From Moorella sp. E308F (GTDB lineage Bacteria > Bacillota > DSM-521 > Neomoorellales > Neomoorellaceae), in the NCBI RefSeq assembly GCF_006538365.1, contig NZ_BJKN01000001.1, forward strand, positions 489,639 through 553,638: a stretch of 64,000 nt of DNA. The letters run 5' to 3'. The stretch's first letter is position 1, and each line of letters opens with the position of its first letter. The notes under the pieces were generated by a model. It worked only from the letters and a program-made list of their open reading frames with translations, searched no databases and was not told where the DNA came from. The position numbers and the translations under genes were made by a program. Of this stretch, positions 8,199-15,421 are shown piece after piece.

Positions 8199-9713
8199 TT
8201 AAGCCGTTACCCGACCCGGCATTCCCATAAAAGCCCTGTTCATAATTTTTTCCTGGGTGGCTTCCTCGATATCAAACTCACCCACCAGCCGGCCGCGGCG
8301 CATTACCAGAATACGATCACTTACTGCTAAAATTTCAGGTAGTTCCGAAGAAATCATAAGGATACCCATCCCCTGTGATGCCAGCTGGCGCAGGAGTTTA
8401 TGAATTTCTGCTTTAGCACCAACATCTATACCATTTGTTGGTTCGTCAATAATTAAGATTTTAGGACGTGTTGCCAGCCATTTGGCCAGTACTACCTTTT
8501 GTTGATTGCCACCTGAAAGCTGCATCGCCAGCATATTGGGTAGACGGGGCCTTACGTCCAGAGCCTCCATATACTCTCCTACAAGTTCTCTCTCTTGGCC
8601 GGTATTCAAAAGGCCAAATTTGCCCCGCATTTTTTTGAGCATGGCCAGGGAAATATTATTGGCTACTGATTGCCTTAATACCAGTCCTTCACGCTGCCTG
8701 CCTTCAGGAATATAAGCAATACCCAGACGCATGGCTTCTTCCGGAGAGCGTATATTAACCTTAATGCCTTCTAAGAAAATTTCGCCGCTATCGGGAATAT
8801 TAAGTCCAAATAAGGCCTGGGCGACTTCGGTCCGCCCCGCGCCTACCAGCCCGGTAAGTCCCAATATTTCTCCTTTGTGCAAGGTAAAAGAAATGTCTTT
8901 AAAATTACCCTTCTTGGTTAACGACCTTACTTCTAACAGGACCGATCCCGTTTCGTTTCTGGATTGCTTGATAAATTCTATCTTTCGTCCCACCATTAAT
9001 GAAATGAGTTTTTCTTCATCCAGTTCTTCTTTAAGATAAGTACCAATATATTTACCATCACGCAAAACAGTAAAGCGTTCGGCAATAGTAAATAATTCCT
9101 GTAATCTATGGCTAACGAAAAGAATGGCGATTCCCTTCTCTTTTAAAGTACCGATGATTTTAAATAAGTTCTCAACCTCACCGCGAGATAGGGAAGAGGT
9201 GGGCTCATCCATAATAATAAATCTCGCTTTAAAGGCAAGGGCACGGGCTATAGCTACAAGTTGCTGTTTGGCTACAGGTAATCTTTCTAATTGTAGATTA
9301 AGGTCCAATTCAACCCCTAGCTCAGCCAGGGCATTTGTAGCTGTTTCTTTAATCTCGGACCAGTTAACAAAGCGCTTGCCCTGGCCGATTTCCTTGCCAA
9401 AACTTATATTTTCCGCCACCGTAAGGTTGGGAAAAAGACTGAAATCCTGGTAAATAACAGCTATACCTTGCTGATTGGCATCAATGGGCTGCCGGATGTT
9501 CGCCGGATGCCCGTCGATTAAAATTTCCGCTCCCGGATCGGGTTGCTCCACACCAGCCAATATCTTTATCAGGGTTGATTTGCCGGCACCATTTTCACCC
9601 ACCAGGGCATGAACTTCACCCGGCAATATTTCCAATTGAACTGAGTTCAGGGCTCGAACACCCGGAAAAGTTTTGCTTATATTTCTCATTTGCAGAAAAG
9701 GCTTTCGACTCAT
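8199..9713 (-). CDS. Sugar ABC transporter ATP-binding protein (RbsA family, two ATPase domains)
   Basis: 504 residues, normal for the double-domain RbsA/RhaT family. The N-terminal domain has Walker A GENGAGKST (near residue 38) and Walker B FIIMDEPTSSLS. Its signature is degenerate (LPVAKQQ in place of LSGGQQ), as usual in this family. The C-terminal domain has a relaxed Walker A (GLVGAGRTE), a good signature LSGGNQQKVVLAKWL and Walker B ILIIDEPTNGIDVGA. It energises the import channel formed by the two downstream permeases. It lies 36 bases before the first permease and follows the DeoR regulator gene. Confidence 0.93.
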   Translation of the reverse strand: MSRKPFLQMRNISKTFPGVRALNSVQLEILPGEVHALVGENGAGKSTLIKILAGVEQPDPGAEILIDGHPANIRQPIDANQQGIAVIYQDFSLFPNLTVAENISFGKEIGQGKRFVNWSEIKETATNALAELGVELDLNLQLERLPVAKQQLVAIARALAFKARFIIMDEPTSSLSRGEVENLFKIIGTLKEKGIAILFVSHRLQELFTIAERFTVLRDGKYIGTYLKEELDEEKLISLMVGRKIEFIKQSRNETGSVLLEVRSLTKKGNFKDISFTLHKGEILGLTGLVGAGRTEVAQALFGLNIPDSGEIFLEGIKVNIRSPEEAMRLGIAYIPEGRQREGLVLRQSVANNISLAMLKKMRGKFGLLNTGQERELVGEYMEALDVRPRLPNMLAMQLSGGNQQKVVLAKWLATRPKILIIDEPTNGIDVGAKAEIHKLLRQLASQGMGILMISSELPEILAVSDRILVMRRGRLVGEFDIEEATQEKIMNRAFMGMPGRVTA

Positions 9714-9770
9714 ATAAAATTCCGTCCTTCCCCGATCGGCCAGGATACTCTGGTTATTTTTTATAGCCCT

Positions 9771-10586
9771 TTATGTGGTTAACAACTTGTCTGCTAATCG
9801 CTCTCCTGATGAGTCGCTCGCCCCTCCGGCCACAATCACTTCCACCCCGGCCTGGCGAAATTTCTCTAATTCCTCCTCAGGAGTTCTCATATCAGTAATC
9901 AATTTGTGTACAGCCGTTACTGGCGCCACCGTGGCCAGGGCCGCCGTGCCAAATTTATCATGATCTGCCAGAAGAATTATCTCCTTGGCTCCCCGCAGCA
10001 ACTCCGCTTTCACCCTGGCCTGCACCTCCGTGGATTCAGTAATGCCTTCCTCCAGGGTTACCCCCTTGCAAGAAATGAACGCCTTCTTAATATTGTAATT
10101 GGCCAAGGCGCTTTCAACCAGAGGTCCGACAAAGGACAACGTCCGCGAATGCAAGGTGCCGCCGGTGCAGATGACCGTTATATCGGGATTGCCCATGAGG
10201 GCCATAACAACTTTCAGGGCATGGGTAATTATCACCAGGTCCTTTTTATCTTTAAGATAATGAACAAACTGCAGAGCGGTGGTGCTGGCGTCAACGGCGA
10301 TAACATCACCGGGCTGGACCAGTTCAGCCGCCCTCCTGCCTATCAGCTGCTTTTCGTAGCGATTGCGCATATTGCGGATATGGAAGGCGGTTTCTTCCTG
10401 GTTAGAGGCTATTTTTACGGCGCCCCCGTGGGTACGCTTCAAATAGCCTTCGTTTTCCAGGCGTTCCAAATCGCGGCGGATGGTTTCTTCCGTGACTTGA
10501 AAAATACTGCTGAGTTCGGTAACTTTGACGATACCCTGGTCATCCAAATGCCTGATAATTTCTCGCCGCCGGTCTTCAGCCCGCAA
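9771..10586 (-). CDS. DeoR/GlpR-family transcriptional regulator
   Basis: 271 residues from a TTG (10584-10586) that follows GGGAGGG by eight bases; a longer frame opening at 10613 has no such site. The N-terminus is a DeoR helix-turn-helix (RRREIIRHL, ELSSIFQVTEETIRRDLERLE, then YLKRTHGGAV). The rest is the DeoRC sugar-phosphate sensor domain with GDVIAVDASTTA and ILLADHDKFG. These repressors release DNA on binding a phosphorylated sugar. As the first gene of the sugar operon it probably controls itself and everything down to the shell genes. Two palindromes upstream (10655-10671, 10704-10715) are candidate binding sites. Confidence 0.9.
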   Translation of the reverse strand: MRAEDRRREIIRHLDDQGIVKVTELSSIFQVTEETIRRDLERLENEGYLKRTHGGAVKIASNQEETAFHIRNMRNRYEKQLIGRRAAELVQPGDVIAVDASTTALQFVHYLKDKKDLVIITHALKVVMALMGNPDITVICTGGTLHSRTLSFVGPLVESALANYNIKKAFISCKGVTLEEGITESTEVQARVKAELLRGAKEIILLADHDKFGTAALATVAPVTAVHKLITDMRTPEEELEKFRQAGVEVIVAGGASDSSGERLADKLLTT

Positions 10587-10654
10587 GCCCTCAACCCTCC
10601 CTTCCGAAAACAAATATCGTTATCTTTGATTTGCTTAATTAATTCGCCATATAC

Positions 10655-10671
10655 CCAGAAATTCCTTCTGG
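10655..10671. promoter_or_regulatory. Inverted repeat, candidate DeoR-type operator
   Basis: CCAGAA-N5-TTCTGG is a perfect six-base inverted repeat about 70-85 bases before the regulator's start, in an AT-rich stretch where its promoter must lie. Binding by the adjacent DeoR protein is inferred. Confidence 0.4.
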
Positions 10672-10703
10672 TTGCGCAAATTTTTTTGTTTAAAATTTGG
10701 GTT

Positions 10704-10715
10704 TACAAATTTGTA
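10704..10715. promoter_or_regulatory. 12-bp perfect palindrome upstream of the DeoR gene
   Basis: TACAAATTTGTA is a perfect palindrome in the AT-rich intergenic region between the regulator gene and the tRNA promoter. It may be a second operator or a global regulator site; AT-rich palindromes also occur by chance. Confidence 0.3.
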
Positions 10716-10815
10716 TCCTGTGTTTTCCCAAAAAATAATTCTATCGCCATACTTGCTTCACAATACTAAGGTGAAAATCGTGGCTATTAATAATAATCAA
10801 GCAAATATTTCCCTC

Positions 10816-10844
10816 TTGACAGGACTGAAATAAGCATGTAATAT
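10816..10844 (+). promoter_or_regulatory. Strong sigma-A promoter for the tRNA cluster
   Basis: TTGACA, a 17-base spacer and TAATAT lie about ten bases before the first tRNA. This is a near-consensus housekeeping promoter in the right place for a short stable-RNA transcript. Confidence 0.85.
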
Positions 10845-10854
10845 ACTGACCTGT

Positions 10855-10930
10855 GGGCCATTAGCTCAGACGGTAGAGCACCTGACTTTTAATCAGGGTG
10901 TCGGTGGTTCGAGTCCACCATGGCTCACCA
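10855..10930 (+). tRNA. tRNA-Lys (anticodon TTT)
   Basis: A 76-base cloverleaf. The acceptor arms GGGCCAT/ATGGCTC pair with one G-U, the anticodon stem CTGA/TCAG holds the loop CTTTTAA with anticodon TTT, the T-arm is GGTGGTTCGAGTCCACC, and an encoded CCA ends it. First of three tRNAs in one transcript. Confidence 0.97.
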
Positions 10931-10937
10931 GATATAT

Positions 10938-11012
10938 GGCCCGTTGGTCAAGAGGTTAAGACACGAGCCTTTCACGCTCGTAACGGGGGTTCGATTCCCC
11001 CACGGGTCACCA
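10938..11012 (+). tRNA. tRNA-Glu (anticodon TTC)
   Basis: A 75-base cloverleaf. The acceptor GGCCCGT pairs with ACGGGTC, the anticodon loop CTTTCAC gives TTC, the T-arm is GGGGGTTCGATTCCCCC, and CCA is encoded. It lies seven bases after tRNA-Lys. Confidence 0.97.
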
Positions 11013-11017
11013 AACCA

Positions 11018-11094
11018 GGAGCCGTAGTGTAGCGGTCTAACATGCCGGCCTGTCACGCCGGAGATCGCGGGTTCAATTCCCGTCGGCTCCGCCA
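11018..11094 (+). tRNA. tRNA-Asp (anticodon GTC)
   Basis: A 77-base cloverleaf. The acceptor GGAGCCG pairs with CGGCTCC, the anticodon stem GCCGG/CCGGC-type arms hold the loop CTGTCAC with anticodon GTC, and CCA is encoded. Last of the three-tRNA cluster, with a terminator ten bases on. Confidence 0.97.
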
Positions 11095-11104
11095 GGAAAG
11101 AATG

Positions 11105-11127
11105 AAGCCCCGGGAAGGGGCTTTTTT
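11105..11127 (+). terminator. Intrinsic terminator of the tRNA cluster
   Basis: The hairpin AAGCCCC-GGGAA-GGGGCTT is followed by a run of Ts, directly after tRNA-Asp. Confidence 0.9.
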
Positions 11128-11249
11128 GCTACGTATAGCATGGTATAATAAATGTAGAGGTATAAGCAGTTTTTAGGGTATGATGAGACTGTAATAATTT
11201 TCGAGAATGCACCGACGGGGTTTGCAGGCAATGCGGGAAGGTGTTTTCT

Positions 11250-11510
11250 ATGGTACAAATTAGCTGGTTCTATGGCATCAAGATTTCAATGTTTTATGAC
11301 GAACATTTACCGCCTCATTTTCATGTGGAATATGGGGATTACCATGCTATTGTCGATATTCAAAAGGCGGTTATTATTAAAGGCCATCTGCCCAAAAAAC
11401 AGGCGAGTTTGGTCATAGCCTGGACCCTACTGCACCAGGATGAGTTAATGGATAACTGGCATAACGCTTATCATAAAAAAGAGCTCTTTAAAATCGATCC
11501 CCTCAGATAG
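11250..11510 (+). CDS. DUF4160-family small protein
   Basis: 86 residues from an ATG seven bases after GGGAAGGTG; an upstream in-frame GTG at 11241 overlaps that site and is less likely. The pattern ISWFYGIKISMFYDEHLPPHFHVEYGDYHA, with its HxPPHFHxEY core, is the DUF4160 signature. Family members usually lie next to a DUF2442 gene, as here, and this pairing is often taken as a toxin-antitoxin-like module. The biochemical role is not established. The clustered histidines could bind metal. The stop is 13 bases before the next start. Confidence 0.85.
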   Translation: MVQISWFYGIKISMFYDEHLPPHFHVEYGDYHAIVDIQKAVIIKGHLPKKQASLVIAWTLLHQDELMDNWHNAYHKKELFKIDPLR

Positions 11511-11523
11511 GAGCGTGATAAAT

Positions 11524-11808
11524 ATGATACCACCGGCGTTGATCCAGGTATATGCAGATAAAGAAAGGGATTACGCCATTATCTGCCAGTTCGTGGACGG
11601 CAAAGTGACCCGTTACGATATGAAAAAACTTTTATACGGAGTTTTTGAACCCTTAAGAGATAAAGAGGTTTTTAAAAACACTTTAACGATCCTGGATAAT
11701 ACGGCGGCATGGGATTTAGCAGGAAAAAGGGATGAAACAAACTGCCTGACCATTGATCCCTGGACATTATATAATGCCGAAGATATAACCGGCGATATGA
11801 TTCATTAG
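11524..11808 (+). CDS. DUF2442-family small protein
   Basis: 94 residues from an ATG ten bases after AGGAG; an in-frame GTG nine bases earlier lies on top of that site. The features are IQVYADKERDYAIICQFVDGKVTRYDM, VFEPLRD and TILDNTAAWDLAGKRDETNCLTIDP, the usual DUF2442 layout. It is the standard partner of DUF4160 proteins, and the two genes form a compact operon after the tRNA cluster, a common insertion neighbourhood. A partner or antitoxin role is inferred only. Confidence 0.85.
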   Translation: MIPPALIQVYADKERDYAIICQFVDGKVTRYDMKKLLYGVFEPLRDKEVFKNTLTILDNTAAWDLAGKRDETNCLTIDPWTLYNAEDITGDMIH

Positions 11809-11839
11809 ACCCACCTGGATGTCCCTGGTGGGTCTAATG
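11803..11839. terminator. Hairpin between convergent genes
   Basis: A perfect 13-bp stem (CATTAGACCCACC with its complement) and an 11-base loop overlap the end of the DUF2442 gene and face the convergent FadR-type regulator. There is no clear T-run on either strand, so it is a weak or factor-assisted terminator, or an mRNA 3'-end structure. Confidence 0.55.
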
Positions 11840-11878
11840 CATATTATCCCGCTAAAGAAGGTCCGGGCGGCAGTTCTC

Positions 11879-12580
11879 CTATTCCTTTTGCAGTTCTCGC
11901 TCGACAAAACGCAGGTGCTGGCATATGGCCCTCCGGGCGGCACGGGGGTTGTGGGCTTTGATGGCTTCGTAAATGCCTTTGTGCTGCTCAAAGAGAAGTT
12001 CCTGGTTGCCAGGGGTGTTATAGAGGCGCTGGCGGCTGGTACGCAGGGCCTGGCGCATGGTGTCGGAAACCGTATGCATGAGCCTGGCCAGGACGGAATT
12101 GCGGGCCGCTTCGGCTATGGCCAGGTGAAAGCGCAGGTCGGCTTCTTCCCCCAGGGTGCCCTTCTGCAGGTCGCGCTCCATCTCCTTTAAAATCTCGGCC
12201 ATTTTTTCTAAATCTTGCGGCCCGGCGCGGCGGGCCGCGAGATACGCGGCCTCGCCTTCCAGGGCCTGGCGCGCCTCCAGAAGTTCCATGGCTACCTGGC
12301 GGTCCAGAAGCAGGGCCATTGCCAGGGGTTCTACAATGGCCCCGTGACGGATATTCTGGACAAAGGTGCCCTCCCCCGGCCGGATGTCGATAACCCCCAT
12401 GGCCGCCAGGGCGCTCAGGGCTTCCCGCACGGAGGCGCGGCTGACACCCAGGCGCTCGGACAGTTCCCGCTCCGGAGGCAGGCGGTCCCCGGGTTTCAGG
12501 TTGCCCTCACCAATAAGGTCCTTGATCTGCCGAACAATTTCTTCATATATTTTTTTAGGGCGGATAGGCCTCAGGTCCAC
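11879..12580 (-). CDS. FadR/GntR-family regulator of lactate genes (LldR/LutR type)
   Basis: 233 residues from a GTG preceded by GAGGTGAGG; an in-frame GTG 12 bases upstream has no ribosome site. The N-terminal winged helix carries KIYEEIVRQIKDLI, LPPERELSERLGVSRASVREALSALAAMG and RPGEGTFV. The C-terminal helical FCD domain binds a small carboxylate, often through metal-held histidines (RFHLAIAEAA region). It follows the LUD-type lactate genes on the same strand, so control of lactate use is very likely. A matching palindrome sits at the start of that operon (16843-16855). Confidence 0.88.
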   Translation of the reverse strand: MDLRPIRPKKIYEEIVRQIKDLIGEGNLKPGDRLPPERELSERLGVSRASVREALSALAAMGVIDIRPGEGTFVQNIRHGAIVEPLAMALLLDRQVAMELLEARQALEGEAAYLAARRAGPQDLEKMAEILKEMERDLQKGTLGEEADLRFHLAIAEAARNSVLARLMHTVSDTMRQALRTSRQRLYNTPGNQELLFEQHKGIYEAIKAHNPRAARRAICQHLRFVERELQKE

Positions 12581-12669
12581 CTCTGTCCTCACCTCTAAAA
12601 AATAGCCTGTCTAATCCCGGTATAAAGTCCGCACAGGTTCCCTCCAGGTGCAGTTTTTACCCCCATGTT

Positions 12670-14838
12670 TCAGTCTTGAGCGGCTGCAAGTATCTCGGCC
12701 GTATGCTTAACCTGTACAGTACTTCCCATCTGGTCCAGACCGCCGCGGAGCTGGAGGACGCATCCCGGGCAGTCCACCGCCACCAATTCCGCCCCGCTCG
12801 CCGCAATATTTTTTAGCTTGCGCGCCAGGATTGGCCTGCTGATTTCCGGGTATTTGATGCTGTAGGAGCCGCCAAAGCCGCAGCAGCGGTCGCTTTCCTG
12901 CATCTCAACCAGTTCTACCTCTGGCCGGCCTTTTAACACCTCCCGCGCCACCCGGTCCAGGCCCAGGTGCCGCTTGAAGTGGCAGGAATCGTGGTAGGTG
13001 ACTTTAAGGGCCCGCCCGCTTTCTTTAAGCGGCTGGCCGGAAGGTCCCTGGCGATCCCTGGTCAGTTCATGGACGAGTTCGGTAAAATCCTTGACCTTTG
13101 CAGCTAGAATCCGGGCCCGCGCTTCCCAGGCCGGGTCTCCGGCCAGGAGCTCGGGGAAGTCCTTTTTCAGGGCCACGGCGCAGGTGGGACAGGCGGTAAC
13201 GATAACCCCGGCACTGGCGCCTTCCAGGGCGGCGATATTCTGTTTAGCCAGTTTAACTGCCGTCTCCCGGTCGCCGGCGTAAGCTGCTGGGGCGCCGCAG
13301 CAGGCCTGCTCCTGGGGGAACACTACCTGCACCCCTTCCCGCCCCAGTACCTTATAAACGGCCTCACCGATCTCCGGGTAGACGAAGTCAATGACGCAGC
13401 CGCTGTAAAAGGCAGCTCGCAGGCGGGGCCGGCTCAAGGGCCGTTCCAGAACCTTCACCCGGTCACGCAGGGGCACCCGGGCAATGGCCGGCAGGCTGCG
13501 CCCTTCCGTGAGACTGCTGAAGAAGAGGGGCAGGTGCCGGATGAGGGGCCGGCCATGGGTCACCGGGCCCTGAAGACGAGCAGCGGTCCGCAGCAGGGTG
13601 TGCATGAGCTTCGGCCTAGCCACCACCCCGTGGAGGGCAATGCGGTACCCGCTGGAGAGGCCCTGCTTCGTGACGACCCGCTCCCGCAGCTTCAACACCA
13701 GATCGGGGATATTAATCTTTGCCGGGCAGACCTCGGCGCAACGCCGGCAGCCGATGCACAGGCTCTGGGGGTCGGCGGCGTCTTCCAGGGAATTAAAGAA
13801 GGCCGTCAGGATGCTGCCGATGCCACCGCTGTAAATATAGCCGTAGACCTGGCCGCTGACCAGCTGGAAGACAGGGCAGACGTTGGTGCAGGAGGCACAG
13901 CGGATGCACTGCAGGGCTTCCTTGAAGACCGGGTCGGCGGCCATCCGGGTACGGCCGTTGTCCAGGAGAACGACGTGCAGCTCCTTAATCCCCTCACCTT
14001 CGCCCTGCCAGGCCGGGACCGGACCGGTAATCATGGTCACATAGCTGGTAATGGGCTGGGCCGTACCGCTGCGGGGCAGGGCCTCAAGGATAGGAACGAT
14101 ATCTTTGAGCTCCGGCACCAGCTTCTCGTAGCCGACAATGGCCACGTGGACCGGCGGTACAGTCGTAGCCAGGCGGGCGTTGCCCTCATTGGTGCAGATG
14201 ACAATGGTCCCCGTTTCAGCCACAGCAATGTTGGCGCCGCTGATGCCCATGCCGGCGGTAAGAAACTTTTTCCTCAGCTCCCGGCGGGCGATGCGGACCA
14301 GGTTTTTAATATCCGGTTCCACCGGTTCACCCAGGTAACGGCTGAAGACCCGGGCCACCTCTTCTTTGGGCAGGTGAATGGCCGGCATGACCATGTGGGA
14401 AGGCCTTTCTCCCGGCATGAGCTGCAGTATCCACTCGGCCAGGTCGGTCTCATGGGGGTTGATGCCCCGCTCCTGAAGGAATTCGTTCAGGTGGATCTCT
14501 TCCGAAGCAAAGGACTTGGATTTGACGATATCGGTAACGCCGTGTTCTCTAGCCACCTGGTAGATATATTCCCTGGCGGCCGCGGCGTCCTTAGCGCGGA
14601 ATACCTTGCCGCCACGGGCCTCCACCGCCCGGGTGAACCGGTCGGCCAGTTCCTCGTAACGTCCGGCGGCATCGGCCTTGATAGCGGCAATCCTCTGCCT
14701 TAAGGATTCAAAATCCCGGCCGGCATAGACCTGTTCCCGGGAAACGATGTAAGAGTCGGCAAAACGCCCCAGCGCCCCGCGCAGGCTGGCATTGTTCAAG
14801 GCCTGACGTATACGCTCCCTGAATTCTTTACCGGCCAT
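12670..14838 (-). CDS. lutB: Lactate-utilisation iron-sulfur protein, LutB-LutA fusion
   Basis: 722 residues from an ATG six bases after GGAGGTG. It is much longer than ordinary LutB (about 470) because a second protein is fused on. Domains in order: LUD domain (about 60-290, with ITGPVPA); two 4Fe-4S motifs, CIRCASCTNVCP near 311 and CIGCRRCAEVCP near 360; then two cysteine-rich CCG repeats of the LutA/LldE type, SGCVIDF with QACCGAPAAY (476-510) and YHDSCHF with DRCCGFGGSY (about 620-655). It should oxidise lactate to pyruvate together with LutC at the membrane face. Its start overlaps the end of lutC by 11 bases. The FAD-free LUD mechanism is still poorly understood. Confidence 0.9.
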   Translation of the reverse strand: MAGKEFRERIRQALNNASLRGALGRFADSYIVSREQVYAGRDFESLRQRIAAIKADAAGRYEELADRFTRAVEARGGKVFRAKDAAAAREYIYQVAREHGVTDIVKSKSFASEEIHLNEFLQERGINPHETDLAEWILQLMPGERPSHMVMPAIHLPKEEVARVFSRYLGEPVEPDIKNLVRIARRELRKKFLTAGMGISGANIAVAETGTIVICTNEGNARLATTVPPVHVAIVGYEKLVPELKDIVPILEALPRSGTAQPITSYVTMITGPVPAWQGEGEGIKELHVVLLDNGRTRMAADPVFKEALQCIRCASCTNVCPVFQLVSGQVYGYIYSGGIGSILTAFFNSLEDAADPQSLCIGCRRCAEVCPAKINIPDLVLKLRERVVTKQGLSSGYRIALHGVVARPKLMHTLLRTAARLQGPVTHGRPLIRHLPLFFSSLTEGRSLPAIARVPLRDRVKVLERPLSRPRLRAAFYSGCVIDFVYPEIGEAVYKVLGREGVQVVFPQEQACCGAPAAYAGDRETAVKLAKQNIAALEGASAGVIVTACPTCAVALKKDFPELLAGDPAWEARARILAAKVKDFTELVHELTRDRQGPSGQPLKESGRALKVTYHDSCHFKRHLGLDRVAREVLKGRPEVELVEMQESDRCCGFGGSYSIKYPEISRPILARKLKNIAASGAELVAVDCPGCVLQLRGGLDQMGSTVQVKHTAEILAAAQD

Positions 14839-15391
14839 GGCGGCCACCTCCGTTATTCCTCACCAGGATAATCAGCAGCCTTTCCGGGCCGTGAACGCCA
14901 ATGGTCAGGCTGCGTTCAATGTCGGCCGTACGGCTGGGACCCGTGACCAGGGTGAAATACCCCGGCCAGTTCCCCCGCTCCAAATAGGCGTCGATTACCT
15001 CGGTCAAACCGGCCCGGATTCGCTCCGCCCGCAGCAAAGCCACGCAGGTCAGGGGCAGCATGGTCGCCAGGCGTGTTTTCAGGTCAGTGGCGTCCATGGC
15101 CAGGGTTCCCGTCTCGGCAATGCCATAATCAAACTCAACAATACCAGTATCGGCCTGGCGGGCAAAATCGGCGCCTTCCTTCTCAATGCCGAAGCCGGCT
15201 GCTGCCAGGGCCGCCTCCAGCCCCGCTTCCCTGCACATAGAAGACTCTACCAGGGCTACCCTGTTCCCAAAGGGCTGTAAAGCCTCGACCAATTTCGGCC
15301 CGATCCCCCCCGCGCCTTCCACGGGTATGACCTGCGCCCCCATGACCTCAGCCTGGCGGGTAAAGAAAGCAATTAAATCATCTTGGTTCAA
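14828..15391 (-). CDS. lutC: Lactate-utilisation protein C (LUD domain)
   Basis: 187 residues, a small stand-alone LUD domain. Typical features are GIVEFDYGIAETGTLAMD (about 95-112) and ALLRAERIRAGLTEVID, followed by FTLVTGPSRTADIERSLTIGVHGPERLLIILV near the C-terminus. It is the third component of the LutABC lactate oxidase. Its last 11 bases overlap the LutB-LutA fusion gene, which fits translational coupling. It begins 31 bases after the preceding iron-sulfur gene in the same operon. Confidence 0.92.
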   Translation of the reverse strand: MNQDDLIAFFTRQAEVMGAQVIPVEGAGGIGPKLVEALQPFGNRVALVESSMCREAGLEAALAAAGFGIEKEGADFARQADTGIVEFDYGIAETGTLAMDATDLKTRLATMLPLTCVALLRAERIRAGLTEVIDAYLERGNWPGYFTLVTGPSRTADIERSLTIGVHGPERLLIILVRNNGGGRHGR

Positions 15392-15421
15392 GAATAAACC
15401 CTCCCCGTGATTAGATATTCT

